From positions 25,357 through 89,356 of the forward strand of contig NZ_AUXT01000210.1 in NCBI RefSeq assembly GCF_001625595.1: a stretch of DNA of 64,000 nt. Reading direction: 5' to 3'. The notes beneath the pieces were generated by a model. That model did no database searches, was not told the DNA's origin, and saw only the letters and a list, made by a program, of their open reading frames with translations. The DNA comes from Pseudoalteromonas luteoviolacea NCIMB 1942. GTDB taxonomy: Bacteria; Pseudomonadota; Gammaproteobacteria; Enterobacterales; Alteromonadaceae. The translations under genes and the position numbers were made by a program. Positions within the stretch are counted from its first letter, which is position 1; each line of letters starts with the position of its first letter. This document shows positions 1 through 9,309 of this stretch, piece by piece.

Positions 1-2
1 TG

Positions 3-1076
3 TTCAGGCTGCTTAAACTTGCGTCTAAAAAGCGATATAAGTTTAAAAATGGCCCGATTGATGTGACATTGTATCTTTATGAGTTAAATGAGAAACAAGT
101 TGCTCAAAATCAGCAAGCGTCCGAACTGCACTATGAGCAATCTCGTGCTTTTGCAAATCGATTAAAGAAAAACAAACAAGGCCTTAAGAACTGGCTTAAA
201 AAAGAGTCGGTATATGCTTACAGATTGTATGATGCGGATATTCCGGAATACAATGTTGCCGTTGATGTGTACGGTGACAACGCGGTTATTTTTGAATATG
301 CAGCACCTAAAGAAATCAATGCAGACGTTGCGGACAAGCGTTTACAGGATGTTATTTCGCTAACAGCTGAAACATTACAAATTTCTCCAAGCAATCTTGC
401 TGTTAAAGTTCGTAAGAAACAACGCGGCGATGAACAATATACTTCTTATGAAAAGCAAAACCGTTCACAAGTTATTGAAGAGTTTGGCGCGAAATTTAAA
501 GTTAACTTGTATGACTACCTCGACACGGGTCTGTTTTTAGATCATCGATTAGCACGCCGCTTTATTCAGCAAAATGCGCAAGACAAGCGGGTACTGAATT
601 TGTTTGCATACACAGGCACAGCGTCAGTACATGCGGCGTTAGGTGGTGCGAAAGCTGTGACAACAGTTGATATGTCAAAGACTTATTTAAAGTGGGCTGA
701 AGAAAACTTTGCTTTGAATAACCTTAAAAACCCTCGTTTTAGATTTGAACAAGCGGATTGTCTTAAATGGTTAGAACACGCGAAAGGTCAATATGATTTG
801 ATCTTTCTAGATCCACCGACGTTCTCTAACTCCAAGCGAATGAAAGATGTATTTGATGTGCAAAGAGATCACATTCAATTATTGACTTGGGTAAAGAATA
901 TCTTGAGTCCGGACGGCGTACTTTTGTTCTCTAATAACAAACGCGGTTTTAAGATGGACGAAGTTGCTTTAATGGGATTAGGTTTGAAGGCAGTGAATGT
1001 TTCTACGCAAACGTTGTCACCAGATTTCAAGCGTAATAAGCAGATCCACAACAGCTGGCTAATTACCCATGGTTAA
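3..1076 (+). CDS. rlmL: 23S rRNA methyltransferase RlmKL, C-terminal part (5' end outside window)
   Basis: The reading frame is open from base 3, so the gene begins upstream and only its last 357 residues are here. They cover the RlmK half of the fused RlmKL enzyme, which makes m7G2069 in 23S rRNA; the missing RlmL half makes m2G2445. Visible motifs are DTGLFLDHR, the SAM-binding LNLFAYTGTASVHA, and the DPPTFSNSKRM catalytic loop. A GTG at 63 could be mistaken for a start, but typical RlmKL residues (FRLLKLASKKRYKFKNGPID) precede it in frame. The stop overlaps the next gene by 8 bases. The assignment is firm; the product is incomplete only because of the window edge. Confidence 0.93.
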   Translation, partial: FRLLKLASKKRYKFKNGPIDVTLYLYELNEKQVAQNQQASELHYEQSRAFANRLKKNKQGLKNWLKKESVYAYRLYDADIPEYNVAVDVYGDNAVIFEYAAPKEINADVADKRLQDVISLTAETLQISPSNLAVKVRKKQRGDEQYTSYEKQNRSQVIEEFGAKFKVNLYDYLDTGLFLDHRLARRFIQQNAQDKRVLNLFAYTGTASVHAALGGAKAVTTVDMSKTYLKWAEENFALNNLKNPRFRFEQADCLKWLEHAKGQYDLIFLDPPTFSNSKRMKDVFDVQRDHIQLLTWVKNILSPDGVLLFSNNKRGFKMDEVALMGLGLKAVNVSTQTLSPDFKRNKQIHNSWLITHG

Positions 1077-1323
1077 AGTGGCCTTGTATTACACACCGGG
1101 GTGTCATTTATGTGAAGAAGCGCTATCGTTAGCGCTTTGTTGCGTTCGTGAAAGTGATATTCTTCATCAAGATATTTTGGAGAGTGAGGCTTTGGTTGAA
1201 AAATTTCAAACCTCAATCCCAGTGTTAAAAAGTATAACAACTGGTAAATTGCTATATTGGCCGTTTACCCAACAACAAATTCAAGAGTTAGTACAAGAAG
1301 ATGGATTTAATAAGAATAGCTAA
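1069..1323 (+). CDS. Small glutaredoxin-like (thioredoxin-fold) protein
   Basis: This 84-residue protein opens with a beta strand and a CxxC motif (YTPGCHLCEEA, cysteines near residues 12 and 15). SIPVL near residue 50 is the cis-proline region expected in a glutaredoxin fold, family DUF836/GlrX-like. It probably reduces or exchanges disulfides in the cytoplasm; no substrate can be read from the sequence. It overlaps rlmKL at the front by 8 bases and uup at the back by 23 bases, so the three are almost certainly co-translated. The same small gene often lies between rlmKL and uup in Alteromonadales (recalled, not checked). Confidence 0.8.
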   Translation: MVKVALYYTPGCHLCEEALSLALCCVRESDILHQDILESEALVEKFQTSIPVLKSITTGKLLYWPFTQQQIQELVQEDGFNKNS

Positions 1324-3217
1324 AGCGCAACTTGCTTTTGGTTCTCATCCGTTATTAGACAATGCAGATGCTCTCATCGAAGCGGGTGAGCGTGTGTGTA
1401 TTGTTGGTAGAAATGGTGCAGGCAAGTCAACCTTACTCAAAGTATTAGACGGTCAAGTCGTGCTTGATGATGGTGAAATAAATAGATTAACTGGCTTAAA
1501 AGTTTCTCGATTGGAACAAGACCCACCTAAAGGCGCTGAAGGGAGCGTATTTGACTATGTGGCCAATGGTTTACCAGAAGTTGCTAGTTTACTTATTGAA
1601 TATAATCACGTTAGTGAAGCTCTACAAACAGATCAATCTAACTCTTTGCTAAATCGCCTAGAGCGTCTATCAGCCAAAATCGAAGCGGCAGATGCTTGGC
1701 GATTTGAAAGTAGAATTAACTTAGTACTGAGCCAATTACAGCTGACTGCGCAAATGCGTTTGGAAAAGCTATCGGGTGGTTGGTTGAGAAAAGTTGCGCT
1801 AGCAAAAGCACTTGTTGGTGACCCTGATTTACTATTGCTTGATGAACCCACTAACCATTTAGACATGGCGAGTGTCGAATGGTTAGAGTCGTTTTTAAAG
1901 GACTTTAAAGGTGGCATCGTATTTATTTCACACGACCGTGCCTTTATTAGAGCTGTAGCAACACGTATTCTCGATTTAGATCGAGGCAAGTTAATATCTT
2001 ATCCTGGAAACTACGCTAAATACCTAGAGCAAAAAGCGCATGACCTCAAAGTTGAAGAAACCCAGAATGCGCTTTTCGATAAGAAGTTAGCTGAAGAAGA
2101 GGCGTGGATACGTCAAGGCATTAAAGCACGTAGGACGCGTAATGAAGGGCGAGTTAGAGCGCTTAAAGCCTTGCGTGTTGAACGCAAGCAGCGAGTTGAG
2201 CAAGTAGGTAAAGCAGATTTTAACATTGAATCGGCAGAACGCTCAGGGAAGCTCGTATTTGAAGCTAACTTCGTTAACCATGCGTTTCAAGACAAACCTA
2301 TCGTTAAAGATTTTTCGACTCTGGTTATGCGTGGTGACAGAGTAGGGTTAGTCGGTCCAAATGGTATAGGTAAAACAACGCTGTTAAAGCTGTTATTCGG
2401 TAAACTTTCTGCTGACAGCGGCAAAATTAAACAAGGTGTCAATATTGAAGTTGCCTACTTTGACCAATATAGAGAAAAGTTGGATGAAGAGATGACCGTG
2501 CAAGACAATGTTGCCGAAGGAAAACAAGAAGTTTCTATTGGTGGACGTAGCAGGCATGTATTGGGTTACTTACAAGACTTCTTATTTCCACCAGCAAGAG
2601 CAAGAACGCCTGTTAAAGCACTGTCTGGCGGTGAGAAGAACCGTTTATTATTAGCAAAATTGTTTTTGAAGCCTTCGAATGTACTCGTTCTCGATGAACC
2701 AACCAATGACTTGGATATCGAGACCCTAGAGTTATTAGAAGACATCATCACACAGTATCAAGGTACAATATTAATCGTTAGCCACGATCGTGAATTTATC
2801 GATAACACCTGTAACAGTGTTTGGGCATTCGAAGGGGATGGTGTTGTCACTGAAATAGTCGGTGGTTACAGTGACTTTGAGGCCTATAGAGAGAACAAAC
2901 TCGCTCAGCAAAAAGCACTAGAAAAACTAGACAAAGAGAAGAAAGCTGAGCCAGTAGCTAAGAGAGAGACAAATAAGAACAAATCAAGCAAGTTAAGTTA
3001 CAAATTAAAACTTGAATTAGAAGGCTTGCCAAGTAAAGTAGAGGAACTTGAGGCTGCTCTAGAGAGCCAGCAAGAATTAGTTAACTCTCCTGAGTTCTTT
3101 AAACAGGACTCTGAAGTAACACAGCAAGCGTTGAACCAATTAGCAGAACTAGAGTCAAAGCTCGAAACCGCGTTTGAACGCTGGGAAGAATTAGAAGCTT
3201 TACAGAATCAGCAGTAA
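1301..3217 (+). CDS. uup: ABC-F family ATPase Uup
   Basis: The 638-residue protein has two ABC ATPase domains and no membrane segments, as in ABC-F proteins that act on ribosomes; Uup also affects precise transposon excision. Domain 1 has Walker A GRNGAGKST, signature LSGGWLRK and Walker B LLLLDEPTNHLD. Domain 2 has GPNGIGKTT, LSGGEKNR and VLVLDEPTNDLD. Between them is the ABC-F linker, rich in Arg and Lys (residues about 245-310). The last 100 residues are charged and heptad-like, matching the DNA-binding coiled coil that separates Uup from EttA. The ATG at 1301 is used and lies inside the upstream gene. The DUF3466 gene follows after 8 bases, possibly co-transcribed. Confidence 0.93.
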   Translation: MDLIRIAKAQLAFGSHPLLDNADALIEAGERVCIVGRNGAGKSTLLKVLDGQVVLDDGEINRLTGLKVSRLEQDPPKGAEGSVFDYVANGLPEVASLLIEYNHVSEALQTDQSNSLLNRLERLSAKIEAADAWRFESRINLVLSQLQLTAQMRLEKLSGGWLRKVALAKALVGDPDLLLLDEPTNHLDMASVEWLESFLKDFKGGIVFISHDRAFIRAVATRILDLDRGKLISYPGNYAKYLEQKAHDLKVEETQNALFDKKLAEEEAWIRQGIKARRTRNEGRVRALKALRVERKQRVEQVGKADFNIESAERSGKLVFEANFVNHAFQDKPIVKDFSTLVMRGDRVGLVGPNGIGKTTLLKLLFGKLSADSGKIKQGVNIEVAYFDQYREKLDEEMTVQDNVAEGKQEVSIGGRSRHVLGYLQDFLFPPARARTPVKALSGGEKNRLLLAKLFLKPSNVLVLDEPTNDLDIETLELLEDIITQYQGTILIVSHDREFIDNTCNSVWAFEGDGVVTEIVGGYSDFEAYRENKLAQQKALEKLDKEKKAEPVAKRETNKNKSSKLSYKLKLELEGLPSKVEELEAALESQQELVNSPEFFKQDSEVTQQALNQLAELESKLETAFERWEELEALQNQQ

Positions 3218-3225
3218 GGATTGAA

Positions 3226-4962
3226 ATGAAATATTCACTTTTAGCCGCCAGTATCGGTTTGTGCTTTTCAGGGCAGCTGTTTGCTGTCACTTATGATTTA
3301 ACCGAACTACCAACGAATGAAAAAACAAAGCATACCTATATCATGGATGCGAATGAGTCCGGCACGATAGTTGGTCGCTCAACAGAATTATTCAATCTGC
3401 CAATCGATGTAAGTTACATTGATATTGATGACAGTGGTATCAAGAGTGCGTATGACACTTGGAAACGAAACATAGAGCTTCGCGATGAAACTATCGACTT
3501 TACACTTGAGCAGATCAAAAATGATAACGCAGCTGCGACAAACGCTGATGCCAATTTATTCATGCGTAACTTCCTCGCAGCACGGGCTGGCAGTGCAGAG
3601 TACCAAAAGTTAAATTCAGGTATTGCCTCAATCTTTACAGCTACGACCGCTGGTGAAAAAGTATTATTTGATGCTAACCGAGGCTATACAAATAACGAAC
3701 TATCTCGTTCAACAATTCAGTTGTTAACAGCGGTTGCGTCTGACGGTACTGCCGTTGGTTGGGGGACTGCACCATACGACCAAATTCAATTCAGGAAGAA
3801 AGACGAAAATGAAGACACAACTTTTTTCCAAAGAGCGCATTCATCACGCGCTGTATTGATAAAGCCAAGCGGCGAAATCATGGAATTACCAGCTAAGTTT
3901 TCAGATGATTATGGTAGTTACACTATTGCGACAGATATTAAAAAGTTAGATGATGGCGCTTACCTTGTTGTCGGTCAAAGTGCTGTAAGTGTTGAAAAAG
4001 ACGCCCAAGACCGATTTAATGATAACTGTAAAAATGAAGATGAGCCAACCGCTGTATGTGCATGGGAACTACAAAATGCTGGGTACTACGATCTGCGTGC
4101 CTATCAATGGAAGCTTGATGCCAACTTTAATATCATTGACTCAGACACGAATGAATTGGGGATTGGCTTAACTCGAAACGATGACGAAGAACGTATCCAT
4201 ATTAGTTCTGCGCTAGCCGTTAACAATGCGGGTATTGCAATCGGTAATTCTAATACGCGTGAAGGGGAGGACTTCATCGTTAGACAGCGAGCTGGTTATT
4301 ACCAGAGCGGCACTTTTAAACCTGTGGTTGACCATGACAAAGGCTATGAGTCTAGTAGAGCTGTTGCTATAAATGATAATAACATTGTTGTTGGTTATCG
4401 CATGGATGAGTTCACTATTGGTACCAACTCTAACGTAAAGGGTTATTACTACGAGATTGACACTTCGAAGTATGTGGAAATTGAGTCCTTCTACGAAGGT
4501 TCGGATATGTATGTTAGAGATATCAACAATGCGGGGCAAATTATTGGTCAAGCAGAGGTTGAAAAGAACGTTGCATCTCCAAGAAGAGAGGCGTTTCTGT
4601 TTGATAAAGTTACTGGCAAGCTAAACAACGTCAATGACCTGCTACCATGTAAGAGTGCCGAGTTCCCATATGATGTTTCTGAAGCGATTAAGATTACTGA
4701 AAATGGTAACATTTACGCAATCGCTACTAAGACAGTCAACAGAAAAGATGCGCTAGGCAATAATATGAAAGACAGTAATGGCAATGACGAATTCGAGTCA
4801 GTAGCTATTCCAGTTCTTTTGATCAGAAATAATAATGGTACTCCAGCAGAGTGTGCGCCTGATGAAGCTGAAACTTACGAACGTGGCTCAGCATCATTTG
4901 GTATGCTTAGTTTACTGGCCGCACCTTTGGTCATGTTAAGAAGACGCAGAAAAGCGAAATAA
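3226..4962 (+). CDS. Exported DUF3466 family protein with HAF-like repeats and C-terminal sorting-like tail
   Basis: The 578-residue protein begins with a signal peptide (MKYSLLAASIGLCFSGQLFA, cleavage likely after AFA-type residues near 20). The body holds repeats of the type AVNNAGIAIGNS, AINDNNIVVGYR and DINNAGQIIGQA. These resemble the short beta repeats of extracellular HAF-type proteins. The tail is a small-residue patch (GSASFG), a hydrophobic stretch (MLSLLAAPLVML) and RRRRK. That layout resembles GlyGly-CTERM tails processed by rhombosortase, though the double glycine is not exact. The function is unknown. The ATG lies 8 bases after uup, with AAGGA upstream. Its terminator has been split by an IS insertion 20 bases downstream. 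Confidence 0.85.
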   Translation: MKYSLLAASIGLCFSGQLFAVTYDLTELPTNEKTKHTYIMDANESGTIVGRSTELFNLPIDVSYIDIDDSGIKSAYDTWKRNIELRDETIDFTLEQIKNDNAAATNADANLFMRNFLAARAGSAEYQKLNSGIASIFTATTAGEKVLFDANRGYTNNELSRSTIQLLTAVASDGTAVGWGTAPYDQIQFRKKDENEDTTFFQRAHSSRAVLIKPSGEIMELPAKFSDDYGSYTIATDIKKLDDGAYLVVGQSAVSVEKDAQDRFNDNCKNEDEPTAVCAWELQNAGYYDLRAYQWKLDANFNIIDSDTNELGIGLTRNDDEERIHISSALAVNNAGIAIGNSNTREGEDFIVRQRAGYYQSGTFKPVVDHDKGYESSRAVAINDNNIVVGYRMDEFTIGTNSNVKGYYYEIDTSKYVEIESFYEGSDMYVRDINNAGQIIGQAEVEKNVASPRREAFLFDKVTGKLNNVNDLLPCKSAEFPYDVSEAIKITENGNIYAIATKTVNRKDALGNNMKDSNGNDEFESVAIPVLLIRNNNGTPAECAPDEAETYERGSASFGMLSLLAAPLVMLRRRRKAK

Positions 4963-4972
4963 TAAAAAATGC

Positions 4973-4982
4973 CCTTAGTAGG
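4973..4982. repeat. Target site duplication of left IS copy (partner 6428-6437)
   Basis: CCTTAGTAGG directly precedes the IS left end and CCTTTGTAGA directly follows the right end. They match at 8 of 10 positions, a slightly decayed duplication of the size usual for IS4-family elements. If the IS and one copy are removed, the flanks join to AATGCCC-TTAGTA-GGGCCTTTTTT, a Rho-independent terminator for the upstream gene. Confidence 0.7.
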
Positions 4983-5034
4983 CAATGATGATCTATTAAG
5001 AAAATGATCAGTTGACCAATCCAAAAGGCCATGA

Positions 5035-5071
5035 AAAATCCGTAATTAGTTTTCTGATTACGGATTTTTTT
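5035..5071 (+). terminator. Rho-independent terminator just inside the IS left end
   Basis: AAAATCCGTAAT (5035-5046) pairs perfectly with ATTACGGATTTT (5057-5068) over a 10-base loop, and the T run extends to 5071. It stands 52 bases inside the element and immediately before the transposase ATG at 5072. It would stop transcription entering from the DUF3466 gene, and its hairpin abuts the transposase start. IS10 and IS50 are known to use a structure that blocks expression from read-through transcripts; a similar role here is inference. Confidence 0.7.
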
Positions 5072-6418
5072 ATGGCAAATACTTATTTTTTCAACGATAT
5101 TATCGATGATTCATCACTAGAGTTCATGTTGTGAACAGTTGGCTCAACTGTCTACATTTTGTGAACACATTTCTGTTGAGTGGGTTGCACAGGCAGCAGA
5201 ATTATCAACTAAAGCGACAATCAGGAGACGCAAACTTCCCAGCGATATGGTGCTTTGGTTAGTGGTTAGTATGGCATTCTTTCGCAATGAACCTATTGCT
5301 GAAGTGGCAAGGCGATTAAATATTTGTGCCGAAGGCTTAGCAGATAAAAATTGCTAGCCAAAAGTGCTTTAACTGAAGCGCGCAACAGACTTGGTAAAAA
5401 TGCAATATTATTGCTTTTTAAGCTATGTAGCCATAAATGGGGATGAGAGCGTTACTCGCAAGATAGCTGGAATGGACTACAAGTATTCGCTGTTGATGGT
5501 GCTCTATTCAGAACATATGGCAATGATGAATTAAGAGCGCATTCTGGCAGTGGTAATACAAGCACAAATAGACACCCCCTTTCCAGTGCTTCGATTCGTC
5601 ACACTCATGAATGTAGGCTCTCATGTTATCGTTGATGGCGCTATTAGTCCTTATCGCAAAGGCGAAACCCCGTTAGCCAAGAGTTTCATGGAGCAACTGC
5701 CAGATAACTCAGTCACACTATTAGATAAAGGGTTCTATGGCGCAGGTTTATTACTTATTATCAACCCATTGGGAGATAATTGCCACTGGCTGATACCTGC
5801 TCGTAAAGGACTAAAATACACCTTGCTTGATGAACATGACAGCAACGACAAGCTTCTCGAAATGAATGTATCCCCTTAGGCCAGAAAGAAAAACCCGGAT
5901 TTACCAAACAAGTGGCAAGTTAGAGCGGTTACGTACAAATTGACGGAAAAGATAAAACCGTTTTTACCTCACTGCCTAGAGGTGAATTTAGCGCGAACGA
6001 CATAGCCAACTTATATCATGAACGGTGGAAAATAGAGCAGGGTTACCGCAATATAAAATCATCCATACAACATAATGCGATTACGCTAAGGAGTAAGGCA
6101 GTTGAGCTTGTGTATTAAAAGTTGTGAGGGTTGATATTGGGGTACAACTTAGTCAGGAGAGAAGCGAGCTTAGCAGCAGTATCACACAAAAGAGCATCGA
6201 ACGAGATAAGCTTCAAATATGTATGTAAATTCTTTGGAAGTCAGTTTAAAGTGATGGCGAATGCTCTCTTTAGGCAATACACCCAAGCGTTTAGCTGCAC
6301 TTAGAGGGGACTTAAAGTACTCTTTAAAGAAAAATGCCCTAGGCCATTTAGACCTAGGGTCGTTAAGATGTATACAAGCCGTTACCCTGTTAATCGCAAA
6401 GCCGATCCTCTAAAGTGA
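5072..6418 (+). pseudogene. IS4-family transposase, frameshifted
   Basis: The frame starts with MANTYFFNDIIDDSSLEF, stops at 5132-5134, and resumes in other frames. The segment at 5139-5357 is an IS4 transposase N-terminal domain (AQAAELSTKATIRRRKLPSD). At 5480-5880 come the DDE parts VFAVDGALFRT and LLDKGFYG. At 6017-6061 is the signature YHERWKIEQGYRNIK, whose Y, R, E and K have the spacing of the YREK motif. The ancestral stop TGA at 6416-6418 lies in the terminal repeat. At least four frame breaks or stops make it inactive. The closest relative in view is the copy at 62389-63325. Confidence 0.88.
6324..6359 (-). terminator. Inward-facing terminator-like hairpin at the IS right end
   Basis: CCCTAGG (6337-6343) pairs with CCTAGGG (6353-6359). 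Read on the minus strand, the stem is followed by CATTTTTCTTT. It lies 68 bases inside the right end and would stop transcription entering the element against the transposase. The other IS copy keeps the same hairpin at the same distance from its end (62448-62481), although the loop has changed. Confidence 0.5.
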
Positions 6419-6489
6419 ACAGCATTGCCTTTGTAGAGCCTTTTTTATTTCCGTAAATTACTTTAAACCACAAGTAATTCAACAGTATC

Positions 6490-7002
6490 TTAATCTACCT
6501 GATTACGCGCTTCCCACGCTTTATTGACTGAGCGTCTCCACAAGTAATCAATGCCAAAAAAGCCAATTACAGCTGCAATACAAGCGCAGATAAGTGAGCC
6601 GACTATAAATGCAGGGCCAATAGTCGAGATACTTTCGCTTAACCATGCCCACGTCGGTTCGAAATGAAAGGGCTGTAACTCTTGACCAAGCGCAAAAACG
6701 CCGACAAGATAAGAGCAATAAAAAATAGGTGGCATTGTCAGTGGGTTAGTTATCCACACAAGTGCTATCGACAAGGGTAGATTAACTCTAAACGGTATGG
6801 CAAGGGCAGCCGCAAGTACCATTTGAAAAGGAACAGGGATGAACGCAAAAAATAGTCCAACTGAAAAGGCACCTCTGGCTGAACGTCTGTTTAAATGCCA
6901 AAGGTTCGCATCATGCAATAAATTTCCAAATATCTTTAACGATTTTTGTTCTTTGATCTTATTGTGATCAGGTAAAAAGCGTTGGATCGTTTTCTTCGCC
7001 AT
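6490..7002 (-). CDS. DUF2062 family inner-membrane protein
   Basis: The 170-residue protein has a basic N-terminus (MAKKTIQRFLPDHNKIKEQK) and then hydrophobic segments at about 45-75, 78-105 and 130-160. The motifs RRSARGAFSVGLFFAFIPVPFQM and ITNPLTMPPIF are typical of DUF2062. The function of the family is not known to me beyond being a small membrane protein. An in-frame ATG exists three codons earlier (7011), but the MAKK start at 7002 fits the family better. The gene diverges from comEC, and the two 5' ends may overlap by about 20 bases. About 60 bases of IS-flanking DNA separate its stop from the left IS copy. Confidence 0.85.
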   Translation of the reverse strand: MAKKTIQRFLPDHNKIKEQKSLKIFGNLLHDANLWHLNRRSARGAFSVGLFFAFIPVPFQMVLAAALAIPFRVNLPLSIALVWITNPLTMPPIFYCSYLVGVFALGQELQPFHFEPTWAWLSESISTIGPAFIVGSLICACIAAVIGFFGIDYLWRRSVNKAWEARNQVD

Positions 7003-9246
7003 ATAGAGCAACCATCTACTTCACTATTGATTTGCTTTGGCATCATTTTTGGGAGCCTAATATCCGTGTTTTATCTGGATTCTTGGCAGTTACCCAGCAG
7101 TATTGCCATGCTTGTTTTTGTTAGCAGCTATTTTAAGCCTTTTTCAAATGTTTTGGCAGGTTTAATTTTAGGTATTTTTGTTACATTTTCTCATTACCTT
7201 CTTTTCTACCATTTGGATTGGGAAAGGGAAGTCGTGAAAAAGCCAATTGAGATACGTGGCAAGGTATCAAAAATATTAAACCGTGGTAGCTACTCATACA
7301 TCAAGTTAGATGTAGCTGCACTCGATAAGTTTCATGTGCCGCCATTTAAAACAGTTTATGCAAACGTGGCGATTGCAAATGGAGCAGAAAGCTTAGCGCA
7401 AGGAGATGAAATTACCGGTCATGGGAAAGTACGGCTTTTTCGTTCTCGTAAAAACTTCAACGTGTTCGACGCTGAGTTATACGCGTTTCGTAATCATATT
7501 CACTTTAAAGGAAAGATGAATATTGACTCAATTACACCCGTTAAAATTGGTTGGCAGGAAGCATACCGAGCTTTTATTTTCAAAGTGTTTAGAAATTATG
7601 AACTAGGTTGGTTGTACTATGTGTTACTCAGTGGAGATAAGTCTCATATAACATCACAGGACATAGAAAGTTTTAGAGAGCTGGGCTTAAGTCACATCAT
7701 GGCAATTTCGGGTTTACATATAGGTATTTTGTTTACATTGGGCTTTGCGCTCCTAAAAACTGCTGTATTCATATTGCCAAAAAAAATACATCAAGGAATT
7801 AACATTAACATTGGCTGTTTAGTTGGCGCGCTCTGTTTGGCTGGAATATATGTGATTGTAAGTGGTATGCAGGTTTCTGCCCAACGAGCTTGGTTGATGG
7901 CTGCACTTGGGGTTTTGTGTTATTTCTTGGGGCTGCGATTAAGCCTTATAAGGACTATTGTTTATGTGCTTACACTTATTGTGTTTTTTTCACCATTCTC
8001 TTTGCTGAACATAGGTCTCTATTTTTCATTTAGCGCAGTGATTGCAATTCTCTGGTTGTTGTCACAGCAAAAACAATTATGCTCCCGAAAACATAGTGTG
8101 CTATTTAAACTTAAGTGGTGGGTATTATTACAAGGAGTCGTCTTTTTATTTCTATTGCCGTGGAGTGTATATACCTTTCAGGGAGTGAGTGTTTCTGGTC
8201 TGATTATAAACCTAGTTATGATTCCATTTCTGGGTATGGTTCTTTTTCCCGCAATAGTGGCGCAATGCTTTGTGTCACTGCTATTTGATCTTCAACTCAT
8301 AGGTGGATTGGATAGTCTACTATCCGCGTCCTATTACGTTATAAAAAATTGGCAGTACAACTGGTTGTCTATGGGCAACATAACGCTTCAAGAGTTGGCA
8401 CTAACGCTACTCTTCATTTTACTCGTTCTGAGTAGAATCACTGCACGCTACGCCTGTATACCTGCCTTTATTTTAACGGCTAGGTGGCTAACGTTGTCAT
8501 CACCAGAATGGCAAGTAGATTTTTTCGACGTCGGTCACGGTAGTGCAGTACTAATATCTCGAGATGGTGAAGCAATTCTTTACGATCTTGGGGCCAATTA
8601 CTTTGGGACATACTCTATTTTTGAAAATGTCATTTTGCCTTATGTTCGGGCGAATAATATATCCCTTGTTCACACCATAGTTAGTCATGACGACGGCGAT
8701 CATGCAGGAGGACTTACTCATCTTATAAGTAACGGGTATAGTGATAGTTTACATGCATTTCACGGTGGTAAATATCAACAACCCTGTGTCAATGGAACAG
8801 TTCGATTTGGGAAGTTAACCGTCACTGCAATCTGGCCGAAGGAGAAACAAAATAATGATAACAATAGTTCATGTGTTGTTCGTATAAGTGATGATCAATA
8901 CAGTTTGTTATTGCCAGGAGACATCGAATCTAGTTCTGAAAGTAAGCTAATAAAAATGAACAGAAAATTACTGTCTTCAACGTTCTTATTGGCACCCCAT
9001 CACGGTAGTAAAACTTCATCTAGTATTGATTTTGTTCGATCAGTTGGTGGTGAAGTGGTTGTTTTTTCGAGAGGGTTTCATTCTCCGTGGGCGTTACCGC
9101 ATCAAGAAGTCATAGCGAGATATGATCAGGCTGGTTATAAAATGTTTGATACGGCTTTAGATGGACACGTTCAAATTCGTATGTTTTCTAATCACTATGA
9201 AGTTTTCTTGGCCCGAGAAGCGAAAAATCTATGGTTTTTAAGATAA
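6982..9246 (+). CDS. comEC: DNA internalization/competence protein ComEC/Rec2
   Basis: The polytopic protein of about 750 residues matches the E. coli YcaI position upstream of msbA. The N-terminal third has an OB-like DUF4131 region. The centre is the ComEC membrane domain with LLSGDKSHI and LGLSHIMAISGLHIGILF. The C-terminal 230 residues are a metallo-beta-lactamase domain with DVGHGSAVLI, the metal motif SHDDGDHAGG, LLPGDIE and APHHGSK. In known systems ComEC forms the inner-membrane channel for single-stranded DNA and its C-terminal domain may degrade the other strand. The start is uncertain: TTG at 6982 has AGGT eight bases upstream but lies inside the divergent gene; TTG at 7027 is the alternative. 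Confidence 0.88.
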   Translation: MDRFLRHIEQPSTSLLICFGIIFGSLISVFYLDSWQLPSSIAMLVFVSSYFKPFSNVLAGLILGIFVTFSHYLLFYHLDWEREVVKKPIEIRGKVSKILNRGSYSYIKLDVAALDKFHVPPFKTVYANVAIANGAESLAQGDEITGHGKVRLFRSRKNFNVFDAELYAFRNHIHFKGKMNIDSITPVKIGWQEAYRAFIFKVFRNYELGWLYYVLLSGDKSHITSQDIESFRELGLSHIMAISGLHIGILFTLGFALLKTAVFILPKKIHQGININIGCLVGALCLAGIYVIVSGMQVSAQRAWLMAALGVLCYFLGLRLSLIRTIVYVLTLIVFFSPFSLLNIGLYFSFSAVIAILWLLSQQKQLCSRKHSVLFKLKWWVLLQGVVFLFLLPWSVYTFQGVSVSGLIINLVMIPFLGMVLFPAIVAQCFVSLLFDLQLIGGLDSLLSASYYVIKNWQYNWLSMGNITLQELALTLLFILLVLSRITARYACIPAFILTARWLTLSSPEWQVDFFDVGHGSAVLISRDGEAILYDLGANYFGTYSIFENVILPYVRANNISLVHTIVSHDDGDHAGGLTHLISNGYSDSLHAFHGGKYQQPCVNGTVRFGKLTVTAIWPKEKQNNDNNSSCVVRISDDQYSLLLPGDIESSSESKLIKMNRKLLSSTFLLAPHHGSKTSSSIDFVRSVGGEVVVFSRGFHSPWALPHQEVIARYDQAGYKMFDTALDGHVQIRMFSNHYEVFLAREAKNLWFLR

Positions 9247-9309
9247 TGCATTCAGTTTTCGCGTCATGGCGGATACAATACAAGGGTTTTGAAGTTTTAG
9301 AGTAACGCT

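Larger units (their letters stand above)
4983..6427 (+). mobile_element. Degenerate IS4-family insertion sequence, left copy (1445 bp)
   Basis: The ends are imperfect inverted repeats: CAATGATGATCTATTAAG at 4983-5000 and, read inward from the other end, CAATGCTGTTCACTTTAG at 6427-6410. A 10-base duplication flanks it. Inside is a transposase with DDE/YREK features, broken by several frameshifts. A second, shorter copy in opposite orientation lies at 62380-63357. The two share close sequence over the transposase and both ends. Each has lost different pieces, so the left copy is the better guide to the full element. It carries inward-reading terminators near both ends (5035-5071 plus, 6324-6359 minus). 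I do not recognise a named ISfinder member. Confidence 0.88.

Noticed and set aside
4983..6427. Left IS as a composite transposon end with the right copy
   Set aside because: The 56 kb between them is standard chromosomal core with essential genes, and each copy has its own target duplication, so they inserted separately.
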